Assembly: GCA_044375955.1 (NCBI GenBank) | Contig: JBILLS010000035.1 | Location: 1-20,218, forward strand | Direction of reading: 5' to 3' | Source of the DNA: VGCC01 sp044375955 | GTDB lineage: Bacteria; Actinomycetota; Actinomycetes; S36-B12 | Length of the DNA: 20,218 nt | Program-made: the position numbers and the translations under genes | Notes under the pieces: model-generated | Told to the model about the DNA's origin: nothing | Databases searched by the model: none | The model's input: only the letters and a program-made list of their open reading frames with translations | Part shown: piece by piece, positions 7,778 to 14,525 of the stretch | How the letters are laid out: each line of letters starts with the position of its first letter | Numbering within the stretch: the first letter of the stretch is position 1

Positions 7778-9760
7778 TTAGCTGACCCAGAAGAAGCGAC
7801 TGTTCACGTTGCTCGCGTACCGGGTATCGGTCGACGGAACCGTCGGTACCCCGACAACGGCGGGGAAGGTCAGCAGGTAGTCGTACAGGGCCTGCTCATA
7901 TGAGATGCCGAAGTTGACCTTGCCCGTGGCATTCTCCAGAGTCGGGTAGTTGTCGCCCCCACCCGCGGTAAACGAATTCGTCACGACGTCAACCACCGGG
8001 GCGGTAGCGACAGCCGCACCGTTCTGCACCAGCGGAGTTCCGTCCTCAAGCAGGATGGTGCGGACTCGAGTCCCCGCAGTAGTGATCGTCCCGGCTGTCG
8101 TGTTCCCCGTGGGATTGCTGACAGCCTGAGCAGTTCCGCTGCGTGAGCAGGTGACCCTGAGACCCGCGACCTGGAGGAATTGGCCGCCACCCGCGGTGCT
8201 CACGGCGCACGACCGCTCGAAGATCTCCTTCAGCTGAGTGGCCGTCATGTCTTGCACGACCGTGAGTCGGTTATCGAAGGGCAGCAGACTGAACGTCATC
8301 GCCCGCGAAATCGGACCGGCGGCGCCCGTGTCAGGGAGGGAGTTGATACGGATACCACCGCCGTTGGTAACCGCGACCACGCGATTGCTGGCGCTGTTCG
8401 GCTGCAGTCCCGCACTCGCAGCACGCTGTCCATACGCGTGCATGAAAGCGTCCGCAACCAGGTTCCCACCGTTGGTCTCCTGGGTCCGAACTCCGGGTGT
8501 CGTCGCACTGCCTCGCTGCGTATTGAAGACGAGCTGAGACGCCGCAAACGGTTGCTTCTGCGCGGCGAGGCATCCGGTCTCCAACGGGGCCTGGACCTTC
8601 GCTATGACCTCCGCGTTGGGGGCCACCGCATCCGTCACCCCAAGTGCCGTGGAGGCGTCATTCTGAATGACAACCCGGCGGGGAAACGATGTCTTCTTGT
8701 TGTAGGACTCCACGCGGCCGTTGGCATCGAAGGTCACGTCGATCCGGCCGACGTACTGGTAGTTGCCCGCGGTGGTCACCATGGGGACATCGACACCATT
8801 GCGGCTGCGCACCATCGTCGGGTACGTGCCCACCGGGGTCGGCGATCCCGGCAGGAGTTGCACACCGTTGGGGATCTCGGGGCTGGCCAGAAGGTCATCG
8901 CCACCGCCCGCCACAGCAACATCGACACCACGGAGGCGTTGGATGAGTTGCTGATCGATGAGGAAACTCTGCAGATGGCTGACCAGGATGATCCGCTTGA
9001 TTCCCTGGGATTCCAGTGCATTGATCTGCTTCTGCAGCGTGGCCGCCGCCGCATCGATGTCCGGGGTCGTCACCTGGACGGGCAACGGGGACGAGATCGT
9101 CTGGAGATTGGGGGTGATGGCCGACACCACACCGAACTTCTCCTGGGTACGGGGATCCGTGTAGATGGCACTCGAACCGATCACCTTCTGGTCGGCAACG
9201 GTCGCGGTATCGATGATGCCGCCCTTAGCCGTCAGGGGGCTCAGCGACGGGGACCCACTGAAGTTCAGGTTGCCCGAGATGAACGGCTGATCGACCTTGT
9301 TGTCAGTCGACCTGTAGGCCTTGATGTAGCGAGCGAGGAAATCGGGGCCGTAGTCGAATTCGTGGTTACCCAGTGCGTGCACGTCGTATCCGATCAGCTG
9401 CTGGGCCACCGCGTCCCAGACCGGGGCGGTGGAGTTTGCCTTGGAAGGCTCGGAGCAGATGAGGATGTTGGAGGCGAGGAAGGAGTCACCTGCATAGGTG
9501 CTCAGCACGCTGTTGCCGGGAATCGACTGCGCGCGCTTGCGTTCGCGATCGATGACAGTCTTGAACGCCGCAGCGCTGCCCGACGAGAGTGTCGACCCCC
9601 CGATCACGCTGGTCTGCGGCAGCAACGCGGACTCGCCGTCGTTATTGTGGAGGATCGTGAGAGTTGCCTTCCCTTCATCGGCGGCAGCGGGAACGGTCAG
9701 GAGTGACCCGATGAGGGCGGTCGAGGCAAGGGCGATAGCGGACACGGAACCGATTCGCAT
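7778..9760 (-). CDS. Secreted 5'-nucleotidase / metallophosphatase family protein
   Basis: A 660-residue exported protein. The ATG at 9760 is chosen because GAAGGGA precedes it at good spacing and it gives a Sec signal (MRIGSVSAIALASTALIG... cleaved near AAA-DEG, residue 28). The N-terminal calcineurin-like phosphoesterase domain has LHNNDGES (Asp41), AGDS (Asp92), GNHEFDYGPD (Asn132, His133) and VSHLQ (His262). The C-terminal 5'-nucleotidase domain has NGGGIR (466-471) and TNSFTAGGGDNYP. Related enzymes hydrolyse extracellular nucleotides to recover phosphate and nucleosides. Two metal-ligand motifs differ from the textbook form (DGE instead of DxH, GGGDD instead of GHxH). It is preceded on the same strand by sepX, with a 128-base gap that should hold its promoter. 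It carries no lipobox or cell-wall anchor, so it is probably released. Confidence 0.9.
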   Translation of the reverse strand: MRIGSVSAIALASTALIGSLLTVPAAADEGKATLTILHNNDGESALLPQTSVIGGSTLSSGSAAAFKTVIDRERKRAQSIPGNSVLSTYAGDSFLASNILICSEPSKANSTAPVWDAVAQQLIGYDVHALGNHEFDYGPDFLARYIKAYRSTDNKVDQPFISGNLNFSGSPSLSPLTAKGGIIDTATVADQKVIGSSAIYTDPRTQEKFGVVSAITPNLQTISSPLPVQVTTPDIDAAAATLQKQINALESQGIKRIILVSHLQSFLIDQQLIQRLRGVDVAVAGGGDDLLASPEIPNGVQLLPGSPTPVGTYPTMVRSRNGVDVPMVTTAGNYQYVGRIDVTFDANGRVESYNKKTSFPRRVVIQNDASTALGVTDAVAPNAEVIAKVQAPLETGCLAAQKQPFAASQLVFNTQRGSATTPGVRTQETNGGNLVADAFMHAYGQRAASAGLQPNSASNRVVAVTNGGGIRINSLPDTGAAGPISRAMTFSLLPFDNRLTVVQDMTATQLKEIFERSCAVSTAGGGQFLQVAGLRVTCSRSGTAQAVSNPTGNTTAGTITTAGTRVRTILLEDGTPLVQNGAAVATAPVVDVVTNSFTAGGGDNYPTLENATGKVNFGISYEQALYDYLLTFPAVVGVPTVPSTDTRYASNVNSRFFWVS

Positions 9761-9834
9761 GGATGTCCCTTCACACGGAGTGGAGGGCACATTCAAGTCA
9801 AGTTTGGTAAATGGGACTTCCCAATTGATGGACA

Positions 9835-9844
9835 TTCACGTGAA
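9835..9844. promoter_or_regulatory. Palindrome TTCACGTGAA upstream of the nucleotidase gene
   Basis: A perfect ten-base palindrome, 75 bases before the nucleotidase ATG in the 128-base gap after sepX. On the minus strand it reads within GTTCACG-N4-TGTCCAT, faintly like the GTTCACC direct repeats of actinobacterial PhoP boxes. A phosphate-responsive phosphatase would fit, but the second repeat is poor and the assignment is weak. Confidence 0.25.
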
Positions 9845-9888
9845 CAATCTGCTTCTGCAGGGTGGATCGACGAACGCGAGGTGACGAG

Positions 9889-10653
9889 CTACTCGTTGAC
9901 CACCCGCCGGACGGCAGGGATCTCCGCCGTCGCATCCATATCCTTCGGCGGCATAACGCCGTAGCGCTCGTCGGTGAGGTCGTCGACGGTGATACGCGGC
10001 CGGCGCATGCGTCGCGCGGCGGAGACCATCGCCTCTCCACTCCAGTCACCACCCGATGCCCGATCGATCTCACGGGGGACCTGGGATGCGCGGGGAGCGG
10101 AGACATAGGTCGGGAGCGTGGTGGGGACGGCCTGCCACGAGTCGGCGCCATCGTCCTCCCAGGGATCCCACTGTGCGAACTCCTCGAGCTCGTCCTGCAG
10201 GGTCATGCCCCGCGGGCGCACCGCACGCGCGGGACGCGGGGCGGCGGCGACCGGCTCGGACTCTCGGATCGCGCGGGTGCGGCGCGGAGCCTGCACTCCC
10301 CGACGCTGCGGCGCGGTGACCGCCATCGCAACGACGTAGGAGATGAGCGGAATCGCTGCGACCACGACCACTCCCATCGACATCGACCCGAGCATGGCCA
10401 GGCCGAGCGCGACGAGAAAAAGACTGCTGAGGGCAGCCAGGACGGTGACCCGTCGGCGCGAGGCCTCGCGGGCCGAGGTGGATCCGGACATGACGACCCC
10501 CCGAACCTTGGTGTCGCGACCCAGGGTTTTCATCGCGGAGGAGAAACGGAGGGTCGAGCGAACTTCGCTGATCTGATCGTGACGGCGCAACCACATGGGA
10601 ATCAGGACCGCAGCCCACAGGGCGATGATCACTACGTAAATCAAGCCCGTCAC
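9889..10653 (-). CDS. sepX: Divisome protein SepX/GlpR family membrane protein
   Basis: A 254-residue actinobacterial membrane protein. The N-terminus GLIYVVIIALWAAVLIPMWLRR (3-24) followed by HDQISEVRSTLRFSSAM strongly resembles Streptomyces SepX and Corynebacterium GlpR, which sit at the division septum; GlpR is the membrane receptor of the gephyrin-like protein Glp, and SepX supports FtsZ ring stability. Two further membrane helices lie at about 71-89 and 93-113. The remainder is an Arg/Pro-rich cytoplasmic-type tail (PRRTRAIRESEP... to VVNE). It starts with GTG at 10653; no Shine-Dalgarno is visible and TACCGT stands eight bases upstream. Neighbouring RimJ-like and galU genes match the usual locus, but no glp/moeA gene is present between them. 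The family call rests on the N-terminal pattern and synteny. Confidence 0.82.
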   Translation of the reverse strand: MTGLIYVVIIALWAAVLIPMWLRRHDQISEVRSTLRFSSAMKTLGRDTKVRGVVMSGSTSAREASRRRVTVLAALSSLFLVALGLAMLGSMSMGVVVVAAIPLISYVVAMAVTAPQRRGVQAPRRTRAIRESEPVAAAPRPARAVRPRGMTLQDELEEFAQWDPWEDDGADSWQAVPTTLPTYVSAPRASQVPREIDRASGGDWSGEAMVSAARRMRRPRITVDDLTDERYGVMPPKDMDATAEIPAVRRVVNE

Positions 10654-10707
10654 GGAAACACACGGTATGGGCGAATGTCACCTGTTTATTGGACGTTGTC
10701 CCATTCG

Positions 10708-11316
10708 TCACTTCGGCGTGTCGTGCGCAGTGACAAGTGCGAGAACTCCGTCCGGGAGGTCACCCGCGGACAAGACGAAGGTGACATGGTCGCGCCAGTC
10801 CCCGTTGATGTGCAGGTACCTGGGTCGCTCACCCTCGTATCGGTATCCGCAGCGGCGGGCGACGGCTAGGGATGCCTCGTTCTCCGGGCGGATGTTGAGT
10901 TCGAGCCGATGCAATCGCAGAACGTCGAGGCAGTAATCCGATGCGAGGGCCACGGCGGTAGTCATGACACCCCGGCCGGACTCCCGCTCATCGAGCCAGT
11001 AGCCGAGGTACGCCGAACGCAGGGAGCCGTACGTGATGCCGCCAACCGTGACCTGGCCGGCGAGCCGGTCGCGTACCGTGATGATCCAGGGCAGGGCGCG
11101 TCCCAGGCGCGCTTCGTGCCGCATCCGGCGCACCATCTGGCCGAATGTGGGGACGGCCTCCCCCTCGGCCGCGGCTTCTGCCGGCAAGGTTGCCTCCCAC
11201 TCCCGCAGCCACGCGGTGTTGCGGGTACGGACCTCCCGCCATGCGGAGGAGTCGGACCACTTCATGGGCCGCAGTGCCACATCGCCGTGGCGGAGGGTCA
11301 CCGGCCAGCGGTTCAC
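10708..11316 (-). CDS. GNAT family N-acetyltransferase (RimJ-like)
   Basis: A 202-residue GNAT fold. The N-terminal strand VALRPMKWSDSSAWREVRTRN is typical of RimJ/RimL-type enzymes. The acetyl-CoA loop is ESGRGVMTTAV (112-122), followed by LHRLELNIRPENEASLAVARRCGYRYEG (135-162), a hallmark of this subgroup. RimJ and RimL acetylate ribosomal protein N-termini, but many homologues have other targets, so the substrate is open. The start is GTG, overlapping the galU stop codon by four bases (GTGA), so it is translationally coupled to galU. Rv0995 is the positional counterpart in M. tuberculosis. The coding region ends 54 bases before sepX, on the same strand. Confidence 0.88.
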   Translation of the reverse strand: MNRWPVTLRHGDVALRPMKWSDSSAWREVRTRNTAWLREWEATLPAEAAAEGEAVPTFGQMVRRMRHEARLGRALPWIITVRDRLAGQVTVGGITYGSLRSAYLGYWLDERESGRGVMTTAVALASDYCLDVLRLHRLELNIRPENEASLAVARRCGYRYEGERPRYLHINGDWRDHVTFVLSAGDLPDGVLALVTAHDTPK

Positions 11317-12209
11317 GGTGTGAGGGTCGCGACGAAATCGCGCAGCCAGGCGCGCAACTCGGGCCCGAGGTCCTCGCGTTCCGCGGCCAGCCGGATCACG
11401 GCCTGCAGGTAACTGAGTCGATCCCCGGTGTCGTAGCGACGGCCGCGGAAGACCACGCCGCGCACGCCCCCACCCGCGGATGCCGGTGTGGTGGCGAGCA
11501 CCCGCAATGCGTCGGTGAGTTGGATCTCCCCGCCGCGGCCGGGACGGGTCTCACGCAGGATGGCGAACACCGCGGGGTCGAGGACGTACCTGCCGATGAT
11601 CGCGTAGGTGCTGGGGGCGTCCGCAGCATCGGGCTTCTCCACCAGGTCGGTCACGTCGAGGACATCAGCGTCGGAGGTAGCCGACACGGCGGCACAGCCA
11701 TAGAGCGAGATCGAGGCGCGCGGCACCTCCATCAGGCAGATGACCGAGCCGCCATGTTCTGCACGCACCTGCACCATCCGATCCAGGATCGGGTCGCGCG
11801 GGTCGATCAGGTCGTCACCGAGCAATACGGCGAAGGGCTCGGGGCCCACGTGGTTCTCGGCCATGAGGACCGCGTGGCCCAGGCCGAGTGGGTCGCCCTG
11901 TCGGACGTAGTGGATGCGCGCCAGATCGGTGGCTTCGCTGGCCAGGGCCAGACGCTCGTCGTCGCCTTTGCTGCGGAGAACCGTCTCGAGTTCGAGGTTG
12001 CGGTCGAAGTGATCCTCGAGCGCACGCTTGTTGCGTCCGGTGATGAACAGGACGTCATCGATGCCAGCAGACACGGCCTCCTCGACGACGTACTGGATCG
12101 CCGGCTTGTCGACGACGGGAAGCATCTCCTTGGGAGTCGCCTTCGTCGCAGGGAGGAAGCGCGTGCCCAGGCCCGCCGCCGGCACCACGGCTTTGCGCAC
12201 AGCGCTCAT
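11313..12209 (-). CDS. galU: UTP--glucose-1-phosphate uridylyltransferase GalU
   Basis: A 298-residue nucleotidyltransferase of expected length, making UDP-glucose from UTP and glucose 1-phosphate for cell-wall polysaccharide and trehalose synthesis. The nucleotide-binding signature GLGTRFLPATKATPKEMLPVVDKP spans 13-36. Further family blocks are QYVVEEAVSAGIDDVLFITGRNKRALEDHFD, GLGHAVLMAENHVGPEPFAVLLGDDLID, and VEKPDAADAPSTYAIIGRYVL. The ATG at 12209 is chosen because the conserved N-terminal strand begins there; a longer upstream reading would add a proline/arginine-rich stretch unlike the family. TAGGGT sits eight bases upstream of the ATG, a possible -10. The gene is divergent from the 5-FTHF cyclo-ligase gene, with 53 bases between the starts. 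Confidence 0.96.
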   Translation of the reverse strand: MSAVRKAVVPAAGLGTRFLPATKATPKEMLPVVDKPAIQYVVEEAVSAGIDDVLFITGRNKRALEDHFDRNLELETVLRSKGDDERLALASEATDLARIHYVRQGDPLGLGHAVLMAENHVGPEPFAVLLGDDLIDPRDPILDRMVQVRAEHGGSVICLMEVPRASISLYGCAAVSATSDADVLDVTDLVEKPDAADAPSTYAIIGRYVLDPAVFAILRETRPGRGGEIQLTDALRVLATTPASAGGGVRGVVFRGRRYDTGDRLSYLQAVIRLAAEREDLGPELRAWLRDFVATLTP

Positions 12210-12262
12210 GGCGCCCGACCCTACGCCACGCGAGCGGGACCGAAATCGGGCACGCTGGGGGG

Positions 12263-12832
12263 ATGGAGCCCACCAAGGAGGAGCTGCGCGCTCAGGTCCG
12301 GGCGGCCCGGCGAGCACGCGGGCGCACCCCCGCCGACGCCGCAGCCACGACCGAACACGTCATGGATATAGAGGTGATCCGGACGGCCTGCGCGGAGCAC
12401 GCTGTGGTGGCCTGCTACGTCTCCCGGCCCGAGGAGCCCGACACCACACTCCTGCGCCAGGCCCTGCACGCGGCCGGGGCGCGGGTGGTCGTCCCCGCGG
12501 TGGTGGGCACCGACCTGGCCTGGTGTCTCGATGACCCGATGGCCGAGTGGACGATCAACGAGTTCGGCATCCCGGAGCCGGAGTCACCGCCACTCGACGT
12601 CACTCCGGCCGTCCACGTCGTGCCCGCACTCGCTATCGACGCCAATGGGAACCGGCTCGGTCAGGGTGGCGGGTACTACGACCGTGAGCTCGCGAAGGTC
12701 GACGGCCCGCTCGTGATCGCGCTGGTGTTCGAGGACGAAGTCGTCGATGCACTCCCGGTGGAGGCGCATGACCGACCGGTCGATGTCGCGGTCACGGAAC
12801 GCCGGGTGCGTTGGTTCACGATGCCCGACTGA
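12263..12832 (+). CDS. 5-formyltetrahydrofolate cyclo-ligase
   Basis: A 189-residue enzyme that converts 5-formyl-tetrahydrofolate to 5,10-methenyl-tetrahydrofolate with ATP, returning stored folate to one-carbon metabolism. The N-terminal KEELRAQVRAARRAR helix and the ATP/folate motif RLGQGGGYYDR (131-141) are diagnostic, with VVPALAIDANGN just before it. The divergent position next to galU is conserved among actinobacteria (Rv0992c and galU). CACGCT stands exactly six bases before the ATG and there is a run of G just ahead of the start; it may be leaderless or use the G-run. The last 17 bases overlap the 3' end of the convergent fluC gene. Confidence 0.94.
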   Translation: MEPTKEELRAQVRAARRARGRTPADAAATTEHVMDIEVIRTACAEHAVVACYVSRPEEPDTTLLRQALHAAGARVVVPAVVGTDLAWCLDDPMAEWTINEFGIPEPESPPLDVTPAVHVVPALAIDANGNRLGQGGGYYDRELAKVDGPLVIALVFEDEVVDALPVEAHDRPVDVAVTERRVRWFTMPD

Positions 12833-13178
12833 CGAGCGCGAACGTGAGCGCCGCCACTGCGATGCACCCGACCGTCATGCCGACGATCGTGATCCAGGCG
12901 GCACGTCGATCCAGCGACCAGAGTCTGTGCACCGCGGCACCGAAACCGGAATAGGTGGTGAGTGCGCCGCAGATCCCTACGAGCAGGAATGTGCGCCCGA
13001 CACCCTCGGTTCCGGCCGCCACCGCGCCGGCGACCGCCGACCCGAGCACATTGACGGCGAAGAGCCCCCAGGGCAGATCGCCCCGCTGGCGCTCGGTGAC
13101 CCAGCGCTCGACGAGGGCGCGCAAACATGCACCAAGCGCGCCCCCCACGGCGATCACCAGAATTGTTGCCACGGTCAT
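12816..13178 (-). CDS. crcB: Fluoride channel FluC/CrcB, second subunit
   Basis: A 120-residue, four-helix membrane protein. GGALGACLRALVERW opens the first helix, Asn43 of AVNVLGS is the pore-lining asparagine, and GALTTYSGFG (71-80) corresponds to the central TT(F/Y)S break that binds Na+ and contains the phenylalanine-box region. FluC channels export fluoride down its gradient. The ATG at 13178 overlaps the stop of the preceding fluC gene by four bases (ATGA). The two proteins are paralogous rather than identical, so they may assemble as an antiparallel heterodimer. Compared with its partner, this subunit has Leu and Tyr where the partner has Phe in the FTTFS motif. Its 3' end overlaps the cyclo-ligase gene by 17 bases. 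Confidence 0.93.
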   Translation of the reverse strand: MTVATILVIAVGGALGACLRALVERWVTERQRGDLPWGLFAVNVLGSAVAGAVAAGTEGVGRTFLLVGICGALTTYSGFGAAVHRLWSLDRRAAWITIVGMTVGCIAVAALTFALVSRAS

Positions 13179-13531
13179 CGTCGACCCGCGAATTTCGTAC
13201 CGAGCGACACAGCGAGCAATCCCGCAAGGAGAGTCACCGCGAGGTAGGCCACCGCGGTCACGGGGTCGGTGTCGAGAAGAACGATGGTGTCCAGGGCGAG
13301 GGCGGAGAACGTGGTGAACCCACCGAGGAACCCGGTCACCCCGAACGGCACCCATGTTCCTGCGCGCGGAGAGGTGCGCAGCACGACCAAGAGGTAGCCG
13401 ATCGCCAGGCACCCGAGCACGTTGACCGCGAGAGTCCCCCACCACGGCTGGTCGCCGAAGATGGCGACGAGCCCCGCGCGGGCCACGGCACCGAGGGCCC
13501 CGCCAAGGGCGATCAACGCCAGCGCGGGCAT
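13175..13531 (-). CDS. crcB: Fluoride channel FluC/CrcB, first subunit
   Basis: A 118-residue, four-helix membrane protein with GGALGAVARAG at 10-20, pore Asn37 in AVNVLG, and the canonical GFLGGFTTFSALALD (67-81). It carries the full Phe-box pattern of FluC fluoride channels. The ATG at 13531 is preferred because AGGG lies about eight bases upstream; an in-frame GTG at 13540 would add three residues. The gene lies immediately beside a perfect CIRCE operator (13556-13582), so it is likely to be under HrcA control if the promoter overlaps that element. It is co-translated with the second fluC gene through a four-base overlap. The pair separates the cyclo-ligase from the ruc-like gene, which are closer neighbours in mycobacteria, suggesting an insertion into the locus. 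Confidence 0.92.
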   Translation of the reverse strand: MPALALIALGGALGAVARAGLVAIFGDQPWWGTLAVNVLGCLAIGYLLVVLRTSPRAGTWVPFGVTGFLGGFTTFSALALDTIVLLDTDPVTAVAYLAVTLLAGLLAVSLGTKFAGRR

Positions 13532-13555
13532 GGCGAGCACCCTAGTGTCGCGGCA

Positions 13556-13582
13556 TTAGCACTCACGCTGCTCGAGTGCTAA
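13556..13582. promoter_or_regulatory. CIRCE element (HrcA operator)
   Basis: TTAGCACTC-N9-GAGTGCTAA with both nine-base arms perfect, identical to the CIRCE consensus recognised by the heat-shock repressor HrcA. It lies 31 bases before the GTG of the ruc-like gene (plus strand) and 24 bases before the ATG of the first fluC gene (minus strand). Because CIRCE is symmetric, HrcA bound here could repress both. Possible overlapping promoter hexamers are TTAGCA (13556-13561) with TAAACT (13580-13585) rightward, spacing 18, and TTAGCA with TAATGC (13553-13558) leftward, spacing 18. The operator is seen directly; the promoters are inferred. Confidence 0.95.
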
Positions 13583-13613
13583 ACTCGGACGTTCCCGAGT
13601 CTGGAGAGTCGAC

Positions 13614-13925
13614 GTGCCCACCTATGAATACCGGTGTGGTTCCTGCGGGGCCGACCACGCCATCGTGCAGAAGATGAGCGACCCCACGCTGACCACCTGC
13701 CCGAGCTGCGGGGCCGAGGAGTTGCGCAAGCAGTTCTCCGGCGTGGGTGTGATGTTCAAGGGATCCGGCTTCTACCGCACCGACTCCCGGGACAGCGGGG
13801 CGAAGAAGTCGGGTGATACGAAGGACACCTCGCCCGCGAAGTCCGACTCCACCACGACCTCGACATCGACCACATCCACGAGTTCGTCCTCGAGTTCCAG
13901 CAGCTCGACACCCGCTGCATCCTGA
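13614..13925 (+). CDS. ruc: FmdB-type zinc-ribbon protein with serine-rich tail, Ruc-like redox-regulated chaperone
   Basis: A 103-residue protein. The N-terminus MPTYEYRCGSCG...CPSCG is the FmdB/CxxC zinc ribbon with four cysteines (8, 11, 29, 32), followed by KQFSGVGVMFKGSGFYRTD, a conserved FmdB block. From about residue 56 the chain is Ser/Thr/Lys-rich and ends in long serine runs, clearly disordered. M. tuberculosis Rv0991c (Ruc) has the same architecture and is reported as a chaperone activated by cysteine oxidation, with heat-shock control through HrcA. The CIRCE operator just upstream of this gene supports the same assignment. The GTG start follows GGAG with suitable spacing. A SAF-domain gene starts 50 bases downstream. 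Orthology is inferred from architecture, operator and synteny. Confidence 0.87.
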   Translation: MPTYEYRCGSCGADHAIVQKMSDPTLTTCPSCGAEELRKQFSGVGVMFKGSGFYRTDSRDSGAKKSGDTKDTSPAKSDSTTTSTSTTSTSSSSSSSSSTPAAS

Positions 13926-13975
13926 CCTGTGGATAGCCGTTCGACGGAGCGGCGCGCAGAACGTAACGTCCCTAC

Positions 13976-14395
13976 GTGCGACTCACCACCGTTCGCGCAC
14001 TGCTGCGACGCCGCAGACGCGTGATCGCCGCCGCTGCTGCAGCACTCGCGGTCGCCTTCGCCCTGGCGTCGTTGCAGACCCCACCTCCGGTACCCATCGC
14101 AGCGGCGCCCGCGCTCACCTCTGATGAAGTGGCTGTGCCCATCGTGATCGACTCCCCCGCGATCGCTGCGACCCTCCTTCCCGGTGACGTCATCGACGTG
14201 TTCGCTGTGCGCGACGACGGGTACGCACCGCTCGTCGCCGCCGACGCCCGTGTCCTCGAGCGACCGGGGGTCTCGGGAATGGGGGGTCCGGATGCAGTGG
14301 TGCTGATTGCCGTGCGTGAGTCCGCGGGGCCTTCGGTGGCGACCGCGACAGGTCGCCTCGGGATCGTGATCCGGCAGCGCGCTCAGGTGCCGTGA
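13976..14395 (+). CDS. SAF-domain protein (CpaB/RcpC-like)
   Basis: A 139-residue protein with a basic N-terminus (RALLRRRRR), one hydrophobic segment (about 17-35, AAAAAALAVAFALA) and then a SAF-type beta domain: VPIVIDSPAIAATLLPGDVIDVFAVRDDG (52-80) and DAVVLIAVRESAGPSVATATGRLGIVIRQR. Such domains occur in the Flp-pilus protein CpaB/RcpC, but here no pilus genes are nearby, and small SAF proteins next to fmdB-type genes are common in actinobacteria with unknown function. The GTG start lies exactly six bases after TAACGT, with no Shine-Dalgarno, so a leaderless transcript is likely. It would sit in the membrane with the SAF domain outside. Confidence 0.82.
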   Translation: MRLTTVRALLRRRRRVIAAAAAALAVAFALASLQTPPPVPIAAAPALTSDEVAVPIVIDSPAIAATLLPGDVIDVFAVRDDGYAPLVAADARVLERPGVSGMGGPDAVVLIAVRESAGPSVATATGRLGIVIRQRAQVP

Positions 14396-14487
14396 TGCGG
14401 GGGCACGTTCGCGAGGAGTTCCGCCTCGAGAACCGAGAGTTCGTCCCAGTCCTCGCGCGTGGTGTCCGCACCCGGGTCCTGATCCAT
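14383..14487 (-). CDS. Possible small acidic protein, 34 residues, function unknown
   Basis: A short frame begins MDQDPGADTTREDWDELSVLEAEL and ends PPHHGT. It is acidic and its middle could form one amphipathic helix. About four fifths of its codons end in G or C, as expected for real genes here. The ATG stands exactly six bases downstream of TACTCT, the same geometry seen at other starts in this window, and no Shine-Dalgarno is present, fitting a leaderless message. It overlaps the 3' end of the convergent SAF gene by 13 bases and is divergent from the saccharopine-dehydrogenase-like gene. I recognise no family. It is a candidate only: the plus strand also has reasonable codon composition here. 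Confidence 0.35.
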   Translation of the reverse strand: MDQDPGADTTREDWDELSVLEAELLANVPPHHGT

Positions 14488-14493
14488 GGGCCC

Positions 14494-14519
14494 AGAGTAC
14501 GACGGCCGTGCCGTAGCGT
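14494..14519. promoter_or_regulatory. Divergent leaderless promoters around a 5-bp inverted repeat
   Basis: Leftward TACTCT (14494-14499) and rightward TAGCGT (14514-14519) each end six bases before an ATG (14487 and 14526). Between them is ACGGC-CGT-GCCGT (14502-14514), near the midpoint. A 17-base spacer would put the rightward -35 on top of the leftward -10, so the two promoters would compete. No good -35 match is visible. Confidence 0.4.
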
Positions 14520-14525
14520 CGGCAC

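Noticed and set aside
7502..7903. A plus-strand frame running through the tRNA-Ala and into the nucleotidase 3' end.
   Set aside because: It crosses a confident tRNA and a hairpin and shows no recognisable protein pattern.
8180..9706. A 508-codon open frame on the plus strand opposite the nucleotidase gene.
   Set aside because: It is the antisense shadow of a well-supported gene; composition is Arg/His/Gly-rich with no domain, and GC-rich DNA readily leaves such frames open.
9811..9845. PhoP (phosphate) box upstream of the nucleotidase.
   Set aside because: Only one repeat resembles GTTCACC; the 11-base repeat spacing is not convincingly met, so it is kept only as a weak regulatory note.
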